Source of the DNA: Bacillota bacterium
GTDB taxonomy: Bacteria > Bacillota_E > Sulfobacillia > Sulfobacillales > JAIMBI01
NCBI GenBank assembly: GCA_021828405.1
Contig: JAKARZ010000014.1
Coordinates: forward strand, 1-43,318
Direction: 5' to 3'
Length of the DNA: 43,318 nt
Shown: in pieces, positions 22,895 to 30,883 of the stretch
Layout of the letters: the number at the start of each line of letters is the position of its first letter
Position numbering within the stretch: the first letter of the stretch is position 1
Made by a program: the position numbers and the translations under genes
Notes under the pieces: model-generated
Database searches by the model: none
Told to the model about the DNA's origin: nothing
What the model saw: only the letters and a program-made list of their open reading frames with translations

Positions 22895-24461
22895 CCCACT
22901 CCCGGTCTCGCAACTCTACGCGTCGAATCTTTCCCGAAATGGTCTTCGGCAGTTCGGTGACGAACTCGATCGCCCGAGGGTACTTGTAGGGGGCGGTGAC
23001 AGACTTGACGTGCTCCTGCAGGTCGGCGACGAGCGCCTCGGACGCCTTCACGCCTGGCGCGAGCATCACGAAAGCCTTGACAATCTCCCCCCGGACTTTG
23101 TCAGGGGACGATACCACGGCGGCCTCCATGACCGCGGCATGCTCCACCAGGGCGGACTCCACCTCGAACGGCCCGATTCGGTACCCGGCGCTCAGGATCA
23201 CGTCGTCCGCACGGCCGACAAACCACAGGTATCCGTCCTCGTCCCGCATCGCCCGATCCCCCGTGACGTACCAGGGTCCCCGGCGTCGGCTCGCGGTCTC
23301 GGCGTCGTCGCGCCAGTACCCTTGGTACAACCCCTCGGGCGGTGCGGCGCCCACCCACACGGCAATGTCGCCTTCGCGCTGGGCCGGCAGCCGTTCGCCG
23401 GCGTCATCGATGACATCGACGTCGAATCCCGCCGACGGCTGCCCCATCGATCCCTGCTTCACGGGCGTGCCTGGCCGGTTGCCCGCCAGCAGAACCGTCT
23501 CGGTCTGGCCATAGCCGTCGCGGATGGTCAGGCCGGTGGCGCGGCTGAACGCGTCAATCACCTCCGGGTTCAGGGGTTCGCCGGCACCGACGGCGGACTT
23601 CAGATGGGGCAGGGAATACTGGCTCAGGTCTTCTTGGACCAGCATCCGGTAGATGGTCGGGGCGGCACACACGCTGGTAATGGGATGGCCCTCGAGATAC
23701 TCAAGCATCTCGCGCGCGTTGAATCGGCCCGCCATGGGGTCCACCACCACCGTCGCGCCAGCCATCCAGGGTCCAAACAGGGAGCTCCAAGCGGCCTTGG
23801 CCCACCCGGTGTCGGAGAGGTTCCAATGGATGTCGCCCGGGCCGACGCCAAGCCACTCGCCGGTGACCCGGTGGGCTCGGGGATAGGTTTGGTTGTGCAG
23901 CACCATCTTCGGATGGCCCGTCGTGCCCGAGGTGAAGTAAAGCAGGCACGGGTCCTGCTCATCCGTCGAATTGCCCGCGTCGTCCGGATCGCCCTCCGTG
24001 TCGTGGAAAGGATCGAACCGGCTCCACAGGGGGCTTGGCGCCTCTCCGCCCACCACCCAGCCGACGCGAATCGCGGCACGGGCGTCGGGGTCGCCCGCCA
24101 GTCGCGAGGCCGTGTCGGCGTTGGCGATGACCTGATGGGCTTCGGACAGCGCCAGCCGGTACTTGATGTCTCGGGGAGTCAACTGGGTCGTGCCCGGCAT
24201 CGGCACCGCCCCCAGCTTGATCAGCGCCACCATGATGGGCCAAAAGGCGGGATCCTTGCCCACCACCACCATGACCCGGTCTTGCGCCTGCACCCCGGCC
24301 TGCCGAAAGCGGGATACGAGTCGGTTGGTCGCAGCCCGAAATTCCGCAAACGATATCTTATCGGCCCGGGACCGGTCTCGGAGCACGTACAGGGCCGATC
24401 CCTCTGGGTTGCTCGCCGCCCAGCCGTCCATCACGTCACGTCCAAAATTCCACTGTGCCAC
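22872..24461 (-). CDS. AMP-forming acyl-CoA synthetase
   Basis: This enzyme of the ANL superfamily activates a carboxylic acid to its acyl-CoA through an acyl-adenylate. The product is 529 residues. The AMP-binding P-loop is LLYFTSGTTGHPKMV, further motifs are DGYGQTETV, the hinge region YVTGDRAMRDEDGYLWFVGRADDVI, and the catalytic lysine in LPKTISGKIRRVEL. The overall pattern (NLSDTGWAKAAWSSLFGPW) resembles medium-chain acyl-CoA or acetyl-CoA synthetases of the AcsM/MACS group. The open frame extends up to 25481 into divergent DNA. The GTG at 24461 is preferred because GGAGGAGG lies a few bases upstream and VAQWNFGRDVMDGW fits the family. It is divergent from the MutS-like operon. Confidence 0.93.
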   Translation of the reverse strand: MAQWNFGRDVMDGWAASNPEGSALYVLRDRSRADKISFAEFRAATNRLVSRFRQAGVQAQDRVMVVVGKDPAFWPIMVALIKLGAVPMPGTTQLTPRDIKYRLALSEAHQVIANADTASRLAGDPDARAAIRVGWVVGGEAPSPLWSRFDPFHDTEGDPDDAGNSTDEQDPCLLYFTSGTTGHPKMVLHNQTYPRAHRVTGEWLGVGPGDIHWNLSDTGWAKAAWSSLFGPWMAGATVVVDPMAGRFNAREMLEYLEGHPITSVCAAPTIYRMLVQEDLSQYSLPHLKSAVGAGEPLNPEVIDAFSRATGLTIRDGYGQTETVLLAGNRPGTPVKQGSMGQPSAGFDVDVIDDAGERLPAQREGDIAVWVGAAPPEGLYQGYWRDDAETASRRRGPWYVTGDRAMRDEDGYLWFVGRADDVILSAGYRIGPFEVESALVEHAAVMEAAVVSSPDKVRGEIVKAFVMLAPGVKASEALVADLQEHVKSVTAPYKYPRAIEFVTELPKTISGKIRRVELRDREWGRESKTP

Positions 24462-24653
24462 CGCCGCGCCTCCTCCATATTTCCCATGCTCTGCTACCCG
24501 ACCGTTGATTGGATGTCTTGCTGATCGATGAAAATTATGGACGCCGCCGGTCATGCACACAAGTGATTGCCGCGCGAACGCGAACTGTCTGACGACCGGC
24601 CACGGTCGCCGGCCCAAGGTTTCCAGGCTCCAGAGCCTTTCGGCTGCCTTTGG

Positions 24654-24682
24654 TCGACACCCCCCGCGCCGTGTGCTACCCT
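24654..24682 (+). promoter_or_regulatory. sigma-A-type promoter of the MutS-like operon leader
   Basis: TCGACA (24654-24659), matching TTGACA at five of six bases, is separated by 17 bp from TACCCT (24677-24682), which has an extended TGC element. Transcription would start near 24689, giving a leader of about 124 bases before the first MutS-like start. Confidence 0.5.
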
Positions 24683-24717
24683 CGAACCCAACGCGGTGGA
24701 GCTCGCGCAGGTGGGGC

Positions 24718-24782
24718 GACCAATTGGTCCAATGGCTCCTGGTTTGGGCAAAGTGGCCCTCCAGGAGCCATTTTGCATTTTT
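24718..24782 (+). terminator. leader palindrome and intrinsic terminator before the MutS-like genes (attenuator)
   Basis: GACCAATTGGTC (24718-24729) is a perfect palindrome. It is followed by a 12-base perfect stem, AATGGCTCCTGG with CCAGGAGCCATT (24731-24742 and 24761-24772), whose loop can add a GGG/CCC pair. The T-rich TTGCATTTTT follows. The terminator lies inside the leader, downstream of the promoter and 31 bp before the coding start, so it probably works as an attenuator. No known riboswitch or T-box consensus was recognised. Confidence 0.65.
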
Positions 24783-24812
24783 CAGCCCAGGCGACCTAGG
24801 GGAGGGGCAGCG

Positions 24813-26348
24813 GTGGTGAGTCTTCTGGACCCGCGCGAGCCGAACGCGGTGGAACAGCCGGCTGAGGTGACGGAGCCAGCCCACTTTCGCGACGTGCTGC
24901 TGGACCGCGTGGTCGGCGACATTACGGCCGGCCGGGACGAATACGATTTGAAGCCGCTGTTTTACGAGCCGCTCGACTCCGTCGGCGCCATCGGCTACCG
25001 TCAGGAGGTGTTTCGAGATGTGGACACGCCCCCCATTTACGACGCGCTCCACGACTTTGGGGCCGGCATGCGGGACGCGCGGCAGTGCGTGGACCTTTCC
25101 CTCCGCCTGAGATATCCCCGGACGCAGGACCGCTGGTTCTTGGAAGGCGTGGCGCGGTACGGACAAGCTATCGATCGGCTGGCCGACCAACTGGCGGCGG
25201 CCGCCCCCACATCGGCCGGCTTGCGGACCACGGCCGACTATCTCCTGCAATATCGCGCGTCGAAGCGATTTCGGGCCCTGACCGAGGCGGCGGCCGCGCT
25301 CATCGGAGAGCTGGCGGCCGTCGAGCATGTCGTCCACATCCAGGGGAGCCGGGTGGTCGTGCGGCGCTATCAGGGGGAAGCTGACTACAGAGGGCGCGTC
25401 GCGGCGACGTTTGAGAAGTTTCGGCAGGGCCCGGTCGCGCCCTATCCGTTTCAGGAGCCGCCCGGCGGGGACCTGAACCATATTGAGACCCGCATTGTGG
25501 ACCTAGTCGCCGAGCTCGAGCCGGACCTGTTCCAGCGGCTGGAGGCGTTTCACCGCGACTACCACGACTATCTGCCCGACGCGATCGCCCGCCTGGACCG
25601 GGAGTCCCAGTGGTACCTCGCGTACCACGACTATCTCGAGCGCTGGCGCCAGGCCGGCCTGCCGTTCTGCTACCCCGCCGTGTCCGCGAAGCCGGGGCCC
25701 GTGGTCATTCGCGGCGCATTCCACCCGGCTTTGCTGGACGTCATGCCGCCCGACCACATCGTGCGCAACGACCTGCTTCTCATGGGCCCCGAGCGCATCC
25801 TGGTGGTGTCGGGCCCCAATCAGGGGGGCAAGACCACCTATGCGCGGCTGTTTGCGGTGGTGCACTACCTGACCCAGTTGGGATGCCCCGTGCCGGCCGA
25901 GCGCGCAAGCGTGTCGCCGTTTGACCAGATCTTCACCCACTTCGAGCGGGAAGAGGAGGCCGGGCGCCCCGAGAGCAAGCTGGAGGCAGAGCTCCTGCGA
26001 GTGCGAGACATCCTCGCCGCCGCCACCGCGCACAGCATCGTCATCATCAACGAGGCGTTCAGTGCCACGACGGCCCGCGACGGGCGCGAGCTTGGCCGCC
26101 GGGTGCTGCAGCGCCTAACGGCGCTGGGCGCCCGGACGGTGTACGTGACCTTCCTCGAGGAGCTCTCTCGCCTGTCCGAGGCCACCGTCAGCGTGGTCGC
26201 GCTGATGGCGTCCGAGTCCGCCGGCACCCGCGCGTTCCGCCTGGTGCGTCAGCCGAGCGACGGGCGGGCGTACGCCGCCTCGCTCGCGGCCCGGCACGGG
26301 CTCGGCTACCGCCACATCCGCGAGCATTTGGGCGGAGCGCCCTCGTGA
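24813..26348 (+). CDS. MutS-like ATPase, first of a tandem pair
   Basis: A 511-residue protein with the C-terminal part of MutS but no mismatch-recognition domain. The N-terminal 320 residues include helical, core/clamp-like segments (for example DYLLQYRASKRFRALTEAAA). The ATPase domain has Walker A SGPNQGGKTT (about residues 332-341), SKLEAELLRVRDIL in place of the MutS STFMxE region, and Walker B IVIINEAFSATTARDGRELG, with Asn-Glu instead of the usual Asp-Glu. The family is distinct from MutS1 and MutS2 and has no established repair role. The GTG at 24813 has GGGGAGGGG upstream; GTG 24816 is an alternative. The stop overlaps the next start by four bases (GTGA). Confidence 0.88.
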   Translation: MVSLLDPREPNAVEQPAEVTEPAHFRDVLLDRVVGDITAGRDEYDLKPLFYEPLDSVGAIGYRQEVFRDVDTPPIYDALHDFGAGMRDARQCVDLSLRLRYPRTQDRWFLEGVARYGQAIDRLADQLAAAAPTSAGLRTTADYLLQYRASKRFRALTEAAAALIGELAAVEHVVHIQGSRVVVRRYQGEADYRGRVAATFEKFRQGPVAPYPFQEPPGGDLNHIETRIVDLVAELEPDLFQRLEAFHRDYHDYLPDAIARLDRESQWYLAYHDYLERWRQAGLPFCYPAVSAKPGPVVIRGAFHPALLDVMPPDHIVRNDLLLMGPERILVVSGPNQGGKTTYARLFAVVHYLTQLGCPVPAERASVSPFDQIFTHFEREEEAGRPESKLEAELLRVRDILAAATAHSIVIINEAFSATTARDGRELGRRVLQRLTALGARTVYVTFLEELSRLSEATVSVVALMASESAGTRAFRLVRQPSDGRAYAASLAARHGLGYRHIREHLGGAPS

Positions 26349-27913
26349 ACGTCCGCCTGGTGTTTCCCGACCGCGATGTGGACGTGAACGCGTCCCTGCC
26401 CTGGGGCCACGAGGCGCTCACCATGGACCTGCAGCTCCCGCCGGTCTTCGAGGTGATGGCGGGCGGCGAAGCCCTGCTGGACCGCGTGGCCCGCCAGGCG
26501 CTCCTGACCCCCCTCCTGGACCCCGCTGTCATCCGCTACCGGCAGGCGGCCTGGGCCGACTGCCTGGCCCACCCCGAGCCGGTGCATGCCTGGCACGTGC
26601 TGTCCCGCGACGGGGCGGCCGCCGCTCGCCGCGAGCGGGCAGGCATCTTCACCCGACGCGCCGATTCGATCCTGTACGCCTCGCGGCGCGCGATGGGACT
26701 CCTCACGTCCGCCCTGCGCGAGGTGCGGGCGGTCGCCGATGCGCACCGGGCCGACTTTCGGTCGACGGCGTTCCAGGGGTTGGCCGATACCTTGCAGCGC
26801 GAGCTGGACGACGCATATCTGGCCGAGGTGGACGACGCGCTGCGCACACTCGCCTTTCCTCGCGGCGTCGTCCAGAGTGCGCGGCTGGGGCCGGGGCTCC
26901 GCAGCACCGACCAGGTCGTGCGGCTCGCCCCGCCCCCTCCCCGCGGGTGGTCGGCGCGCCGCCGCCGCCGCCGCGAGGACGCGGCAAGTTTTCTCGTCCA
27001 TCCCCGGGACGACGCGGGCCACCGGTTCTTGAGCGAATGGAAGAATCGGGGGCTCGAAGGCACAGCGCGGGCGCTGGCGCAGTCTGTCGACCACGTCCTG
27101 GCCTTCCTGCAGGCGCTGGAGGTGGAAACCGCGTTCTATCTGGCGGGGCTGACCCTGCACCGCGCCCTGTCTCCCTACGGCCCGCTCACGCTCCCCGACC
27201 CCGCGCCGCTGGGTTCTCCTCGCCCCCTGTCTGCCGCCCGGCTCTGGGACCCGTCGCTCGCGTTGCAACAGCAGGCGGCGCCGGTGCCCAATGACGTCGC
27301 GGCCAACGACGCCCACCTCTTGGTGATCACCGGGGCCAACCGCGGGGGCAAGTCGACGCTGCTGCGCGCGCTGGGCACCGCCCAACTGCTGATGCAGGCT
27401 GGCCTCTTCGTGCCCGCAGCGGCGTTTGAGGCTCCTATCGTCACGGGCGCATTCACCCACTTCAAGCGCGAGGAAGACCGCGAGCTCGCGCACGGGAAGC
27501 TGGATGAGGAGCTGAGCCGCGTCGCCGACATCGTCGGCCACCTGGCGCCCCAGGGGCTGGTGTTGGCCAACGAGCCGTTCCAGTCAACCAACGAAAGCGA
27601 AGGGTCCGCCATCGGGACGGGCGTGATTGGGGCGCTGGTGGACTCCGCCGTTCACGTCTACCTCGTGACGCACCTGTACGAGTTGGCGTCCTCCCTGCAG
27701 TCGACCTACCCGACGGCCACGTTCTTGCGAGCGGGGCCGTCAGACGGGCCGGCCGGCCCGTTCGTGCTGCAGCCCGGCTTCCCGGAGCCCACGGCCCACG
27801 CTGAACCCCTGTACCGCCGCATCTTTGGCGAAGCGCCCTCTGAAGGGCGGCAGGAGCCAGAGGCGACGCAAGTTCTCGCCGCCACCGCCAACCAAGATCC
27901 ACGATTGGAGTGA
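26345..27913 (+). CDS. MutS-like ATPase, second of a tandem pair
   Basis: A diverged paralogue of the preceding protein, 522 residues. Its ATPase domain has Walker A TGANRGGKST (about residues 328-337), GKLDEELSRVADIV as the conserved helix, and Walker B LVLANEPFQSTNESEGSAIG, again with Asn-Glu. Around residues 195-215 a proline- and arginine-rich stretch (PPPPRGWSARRRRRRED) may be a flexible linker or nucleic-acid contact. MutS ATPases work as dimers in which each site is completed by the partner, so the overlapping pair probably forms a heterodimer. The GTG at 26345 shares GTGA with the first gene's stop. An MFS transporter gene follows five bases downstream. Confidence 0.88.
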   Translation: MNVRLVFPDRDVDVNASLPWGHEALTMDLQLPPVFEVMAGGEALLDRVARQALLTPLLDPAVIRYRQAAWADCLAHPEPVHAWHVLSRDGAAAARRERAGIFTRRADSILYASRRAMGLLTSALREVRAVADAHRADFRSTAFQGLADTLQRELDDAYLAEVDDALRTLAFPRGVVQSARLGPGLRSTDQVVRLAPPPPRGWSARRRRRREDAASFLVHPRDDAGHRFLSEWKNRGLEGTARALAQSVDHVLAFLQALEVETAFYLAGLTLHRALSPYGPLTLPDPAPLGSPRPLSAARLWDPSLALQQQAAPVPNDVAANDAHLLVITGANRGGKSTLLRALGTAQLLMQAGLFVPAAAFEAPIVTGAFTHFKREEDRELAHGKLDEELSRVADIVGHLAPQGLVLANEPFQSTNESEGSAIGTGVIGALVDSAVHVYLVTHLYELASSLQSTYPTATFLRAGPSDGPAGPFVLQPGFPEPTAHAEPLYRRIFGEAPSEGRQEPEATQVLAATANQDPRLE

Positions 27914-27917
27914 CACG

Positions 27918-29099
27918 ATGTCCTCGTCGATGACGCCGCCGGCCGCGCCTCAATCCGAGACGTGGCTGACTCCCGCCGTCAAGGGATTCTCGGCCGCCTC
28001 ATTCTTCTCCGACTTTGGGCACGAGCTGGCCACCGCCCTCATCCCGGGGTTCCTGACCGCCCTCGGCGCGCCGCCGATTGCCCTCGGCCTCGTCGAGGGG
28101 GTGTCCCTGCTGGCCCAGTCGGCAGCGGGCTTGTGGGGGGGAGCGCTAGCCGACCAAAGTCGGCACCGGCAGCCCTGGGTGGTGGTGGGCTACCTGGCCA
28201 CCGCCCTAAAGGCGCTGATGGCGCTGGTTTTTTGGTGGCCCTGGATCGTGGTGATTCGAACGCTGGCGTGGACAGGGCGCGGCATGAGGGGTCCTATCCG
28301 CAACACCCTGCTGGCGGAGGAAGTGCCCCAGGCCCACCGGGGCCGCGCCTATGGCTTCCGCGAAGCGTGGGACACGGCCGGCGCCGTGCTGGGGCCGGTC
28401 GCGGCGCTGCTGCTGGTGGCCACGCTGGGCAGCCGCACGCTGCTGGCCTGGACCGCGGTCCCGGGTGCGCTCGCAATGGTGGTCGTCCTGTGGTGGGTGC
28501 GGGACCACCGCCCGCCCAAGCCGCACGCCACCCCGGGGACGGCCGTGAGCCCGGCCTACCGGCGGGGACTGGTGGCGCTGGCGCGGTTTCAATTGGGATG
28601 GGTCGCACCCACGCTGTTCATCCTGCGCGTGGAGCGTGCGGTACCCCACAGCGGGGTGGTCACCGCCATTCTGCTGTACGTGGTGTTCAACGTGTTCTAC
28701 GCCGCCTGCGCCTATCCGGCCGGGATCTGGGCGGACAAGGTGGGTGCGGGGGCGGTCCTCTGGATGGCGGGCGCACTTGGCGTCCTGACGCTGGCTGGCT
28801 TTGCTCTGCCCGGTGTCCACGTGCTGGTGTGGGGGGTACTGTTTGCCGCCGCCGGCGCGGTGACGGCGGGCTGGGAAAGCGCCCGCCAGCCGTGGATGCT
28901 TGGACGGATGACCCCGGGGGAGCGGGGGCGCGGCTTCGGGCGGGTGGAGGCGTCGCTGGGCGTGAGCCAGCTCATCGCCAATGTGGCGGTGGCCGGTGTC
29001 TGGACGCTCGTGGGCCCCACGTGGGCTTTCGCGCTGGCCGCCCTCATGGCGGCGCAGGGCACGTTCAGCCTGTGGAGCGCCCACCGGGCGGCTCCTTAG
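27918..29099 (+). CDS. major facilitator superfamily transporter
   Basis: A 393-residue membrane transporter with about 12 predicted helices. The N-terminal half has SFFSDFGHELATALIPGFL and the loop 2-3 region GLWGGALADQSRHRQPWVVVGYL, an MFS motif A variant. Next come RTLAWTGRGMRGPIRNTLLAEE and GRAYGFREAWDTAGAVLGPV, resembling MFS exporters of the drug or sugar-efflux type. The ATG at 27918 has GGAG seven bases upstream and follows the second MutS-like stop after four bases, so it is in that operon. An in-frame upstream extension to 27825 overlaps the MutS-like gene. The substrate is unknown. Confidence 0.9.
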   Translation: MSSSMTPPAAPQSETWLTPAVKGFSAASFFSDFGHELATALIPGFLTALGAPPIALGLVEGVSLLAQSAAGLWGGALADQSRHRQPWVVVGYLATALKALMALVFWWPWIVVIRTLAWTGRGMRGPIRNTLLAEEVPQAHRGRAYGFREAWDTAGAVLGPVAALLLVATLGSRTLLAWTAVPGALAMVVVLWWVRDHRPPKPHATPGTAVSPAYRRGLVALARFQLGWVAPTLFILRVERAVPHSGVVTAILLYVVFNVFYAACAYPAGIWADKVGAGAVLWMAGALGVLTLAGFALPGVHVLVWGVLFAAAGAVTAGWESARQPWMLGRMTPGERGRGFGRVEASLGVSQLIANVAVAGVWTLVGPTWAFALAALMAAQGTFSLWSAHRAAP

Positions 29100-29127
29100 C
29101 GTGCGGACGGGTGCGTATGTCCCAGTG

Positions 29128-29154
29128 TTGCTCTGGCCGCGCTCTCGCTATACT
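29128..29154 (+). promoter_or_regulatory. likely promoter of the MNT/HEPN module
   Basis: TATACT (29149-29154) is a good -10 element. Upstream, TTGCTC (29128-29133) lies at a short 15-bp spacing. It would give the toxin-antitoxin pair its own transcript, starting about 20 bases before the first GTG. Confidence 0.45.
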
Positions 29155-29179
29155 GGCAGGCGTTGAGGGGGTGCGCGCC

Positions 29180-29524
29180 GTGGACACCATGTCACTGGCG
29201 GACCGACTGAGGCAACGCGAGGACCGGCGCGAGCAGCTTCTGCGGGAGGCGCGGCGAGCGTCCCGCGTGTTTCGCGCGGCCGGTGCGCACAGTGTGTGGG
29301 TGTTTGGGTCCGTCGCGCACGGTGACGCGGGGCCCAGCAGCGACCTGGACTTGGCTGTGGTCCTGCCCGAGCAGTCCGATGCCACCCGAATGGACCAGGC
29401 GACCGCGCTCCTGGTGGCGCTCCACTCGGCGCTGCCCGTGGACTTGCTGATTTTTCGCCCCGATGAATGGGCCGAGGCGCAAGCACACCCAATGTTTCGC
29501 GGCGCACTGGAGGTGCAGCCATGA
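29180..29524 (+). CDS. MNT-type nucleotidyltransferase, antitoxin of an MNT/HEPN pair
   Basis: A minimal nucleotidyltransferase of 114 residues. The catalytic motif GSVAHGDAGPSSDLD (residues 43-57) fits the canonical GS-x10-DxD pattern with Asp55 and Asp57. The third acidic residue is Asp88 in LPVDLLIF. In MNT/HEPN modules this protein neutralises the HEPN toxin, in known cases by adding AMP to it. The GTG at 29180 has GAGGGGG eight bases upstream; the ATG at 29189 is an alternative. Its stop overlaps the HEPN start as ATGA, the usual arrangement for this pair. Confidence 0.9.
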   Translation: MDTMSLADRLRQREDRREQLLREARRASRVFRAAGAHSVWVFGSVAHGDAGPSSDLDLAVVLPEQSDATRMDQATALLVALHSALPVDLLIFRPDEWAEAQAHPMFRGALEVQP

Positions 29525-29967
29525 AGTACCTGGGGACTGAGGCGGCCGCAGACTGGCTGGCGCTGGCGCACAGCGACTTGGACGCCGCCGTCCTTTTGGC
29601 GGACGGGCAGCCGCACCTGGCGTGCTACCACGCCGAGCAGGCGGCCGAAAAGGCGCTGAAGGCTTTGTATGTCGCCCGGTCCGTCTACTTTCCTTTCGTG
29701 CACGCGTTGGGTCCGCTCATCGACGGGTTGGTCGAGGCGTATCCCGGGCTGGAGGAGTTGCGGGTAGCTGCGACCACGCTCACCCTTTATGAACTGCACA
29801 CGCGCTACATCCAGTTGGGAACCGGACTGAATCCCCTGAAAGAATTCAAACCGGCCCATGCCGGTCAGGCCCTGGACGACGCGCGCCGAATCGTGGCGAC
29901 CTGTGACCAGATTTACGGCACGCTGGTTCATGCCGAGCGATCCGGGCCCACTCCGACGCCCGAATGA
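29521..29967 (+). CDS. HEPN-domain protein, toxin of an MNT/HEPN pair
   Basis: A 148-residue helical HEPN protein. The N-terminal helices read ADWLALAHSDLDAAVLLAD then HLACYHAEQAAEKALKALYV, the standard HEPN pattern. Many HEPN toxins are RNases using an R-x4-6-H motif. Here the nearest match is Arg53 and His61 in ARSVYFPFVHALG, with seven residues between, so nuclease activity is uncertain. It follows the nucleotidyltransferase gene with a four-base overlap. A role in stress response, plasmid-like maintenance or phage defence is typical of the family, but none is shown here. Confidence 0.88.
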   Translation: MKYLGTEAAADWLALAHSDLDAAVLLADGQPHLACYHAEQAAEKALKALYVARSVYFPFVHALGPLIDGLVEAYPGLEELRVAATTLTLYELHTRYIQLGTGLNPLKEFKPAHAGQALDDARRIVATCDQIYGTLVHAERSGPTPTPE

Positions 29968-30214
29968 TGGCCACGCCCACGCGCTTTGGGGCTGAGCCCC
30001 GAGTGTGCGGGTGATGGGGTCCGCTTCGCGGGCCAGCGCTGACCTGGGCCGGCAACAGCGCCTGAGGCTGCCATCACCGAGACGTTCGCGCGGTTTCGGG
30101 GGTCGCCCCTATTGGGTCCACCGCGGCCGACCCTGCCGTTGCAAGGCCGGGGTCGGTATCCGGCCCCGGACCCGGCCCCGCCCGACATTCATAGATACCA
30201 CAGGGAGGCGCAAC
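29968..30214. other. intergenic region after the MNT/HEPN pair
   Basis: No gene is apparent. The right half contains GC-rich repeats of GGCCCCGG type (about 30141-30180) that can form imperfect hairpins and may end the preceding transcript. Confidence 0.4.
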
Positions 30215-30661
30215 ATGAACACGGACAGCCGCTGGGCGTGGGCAGTTCGGATCCTGATTGGCGGATATTTTATCTGGAGGGGCGTCTACAAGCTTGTCAC
30301 CCCAGCGGCGGTCTGGATGGTACCCCGTGTAACCGCCGCCTTGCCAACAACACCTTTGGCCTATTTGATTCGCCACTGGGTTTTCCCCCATGCCGCGGTG
30401 CTCGGATTAGCCCTTGGCACCGTCGAGGGGACCTTCGGACTGCTCCTGATTCTCTTCAGCGGACTGTGGTGGCCTCCAGCAGTTTTGGCCGCACTCAACA
30501 CGTTGTTCTTCCTGACACTGGGATTCCAGGAGCCACACGACCTGGAGTTGAACCTGCTGATGGGTACGCTAAACCTTTGGATAGCGACGGACGCGTGGCA
30601 TCGACGCCGGCGCCACCGGAGCCACGGCCATCGTCACTGGGCAAAGCCGCATCGGACATAG
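30215..30661 (+). CDS. DoxX-like integral membrane protein
   Basis: A 148-residue protein with about four membrane helices: WAVRILIGGYFIWRGVYKLV, then HAAVLGLALGTVEGTFGLLLILF, WWPPAVLAALNTLFFLTLGF and a final LELNLLMGTLNLWIATDAW. The N-terminal RILIGGYFIWRGVYKL and the EGTFGLLLI segment resemble the DoxX/DoxD-like family. Members include a thiosulfate:quinone oxidoreductase subunit in acidophilic archaea, but most are of unknown function. The C-terminus is rich in arginine and histidine. The ATG at 30215 has GGGAGG upstream. The gene stands alone and converges on the metallopeptidase gene. Confidence 0.6.
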   Translation: MNTDSRWAWAVRILIGGYFIWRGVYKLVTPAAVWMVPRVTAALPTTPLAYLIRHWVFPHAAVLGLALGTVEGTFGLLLILFSGLWWPPAVLAALNTLFFLTLGFQEPHDLELNLLMGTLNLWIATDAWHRRRRHRSHGHRHWAKPHRT

Positions 30662-30883
30662 CCGAGCACGCACAAGTGCCGCCACATATGCTGACTTCAT
30701 GCGAGATTCGGTCGAGCCCGGGTTTGGTTGCCAAAGGTGTCCCACCCTCGGTGGCCGCAAGCTCCGTGCGGGAGGCGGCAAGTGGCCGTGGCCGGAATCG
30801 GGTCAGCATGAGGTCTCGCCCGCTCGCCCGCCGTGGCTTAAGACCCCGACGGCCGAAGCCGCGCAGAAGTCGGCCGCACGCGG

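Noticed and set aside
24689..24782. T-box riboswitch before the MutS-like genes
   Set aside because: The conserved T-box AGGGTGGNACCGCG segment is absent, the leader is too short, and the downstream genes are not amino-acid related.
24462..25481. Upstream extension of the acyl-CoA synthetase to 869 codons
   Set aside because: It is antisense to the first MutS-like gene and adds no domain; the GTG at 24461 has a strong ribosome binding site.
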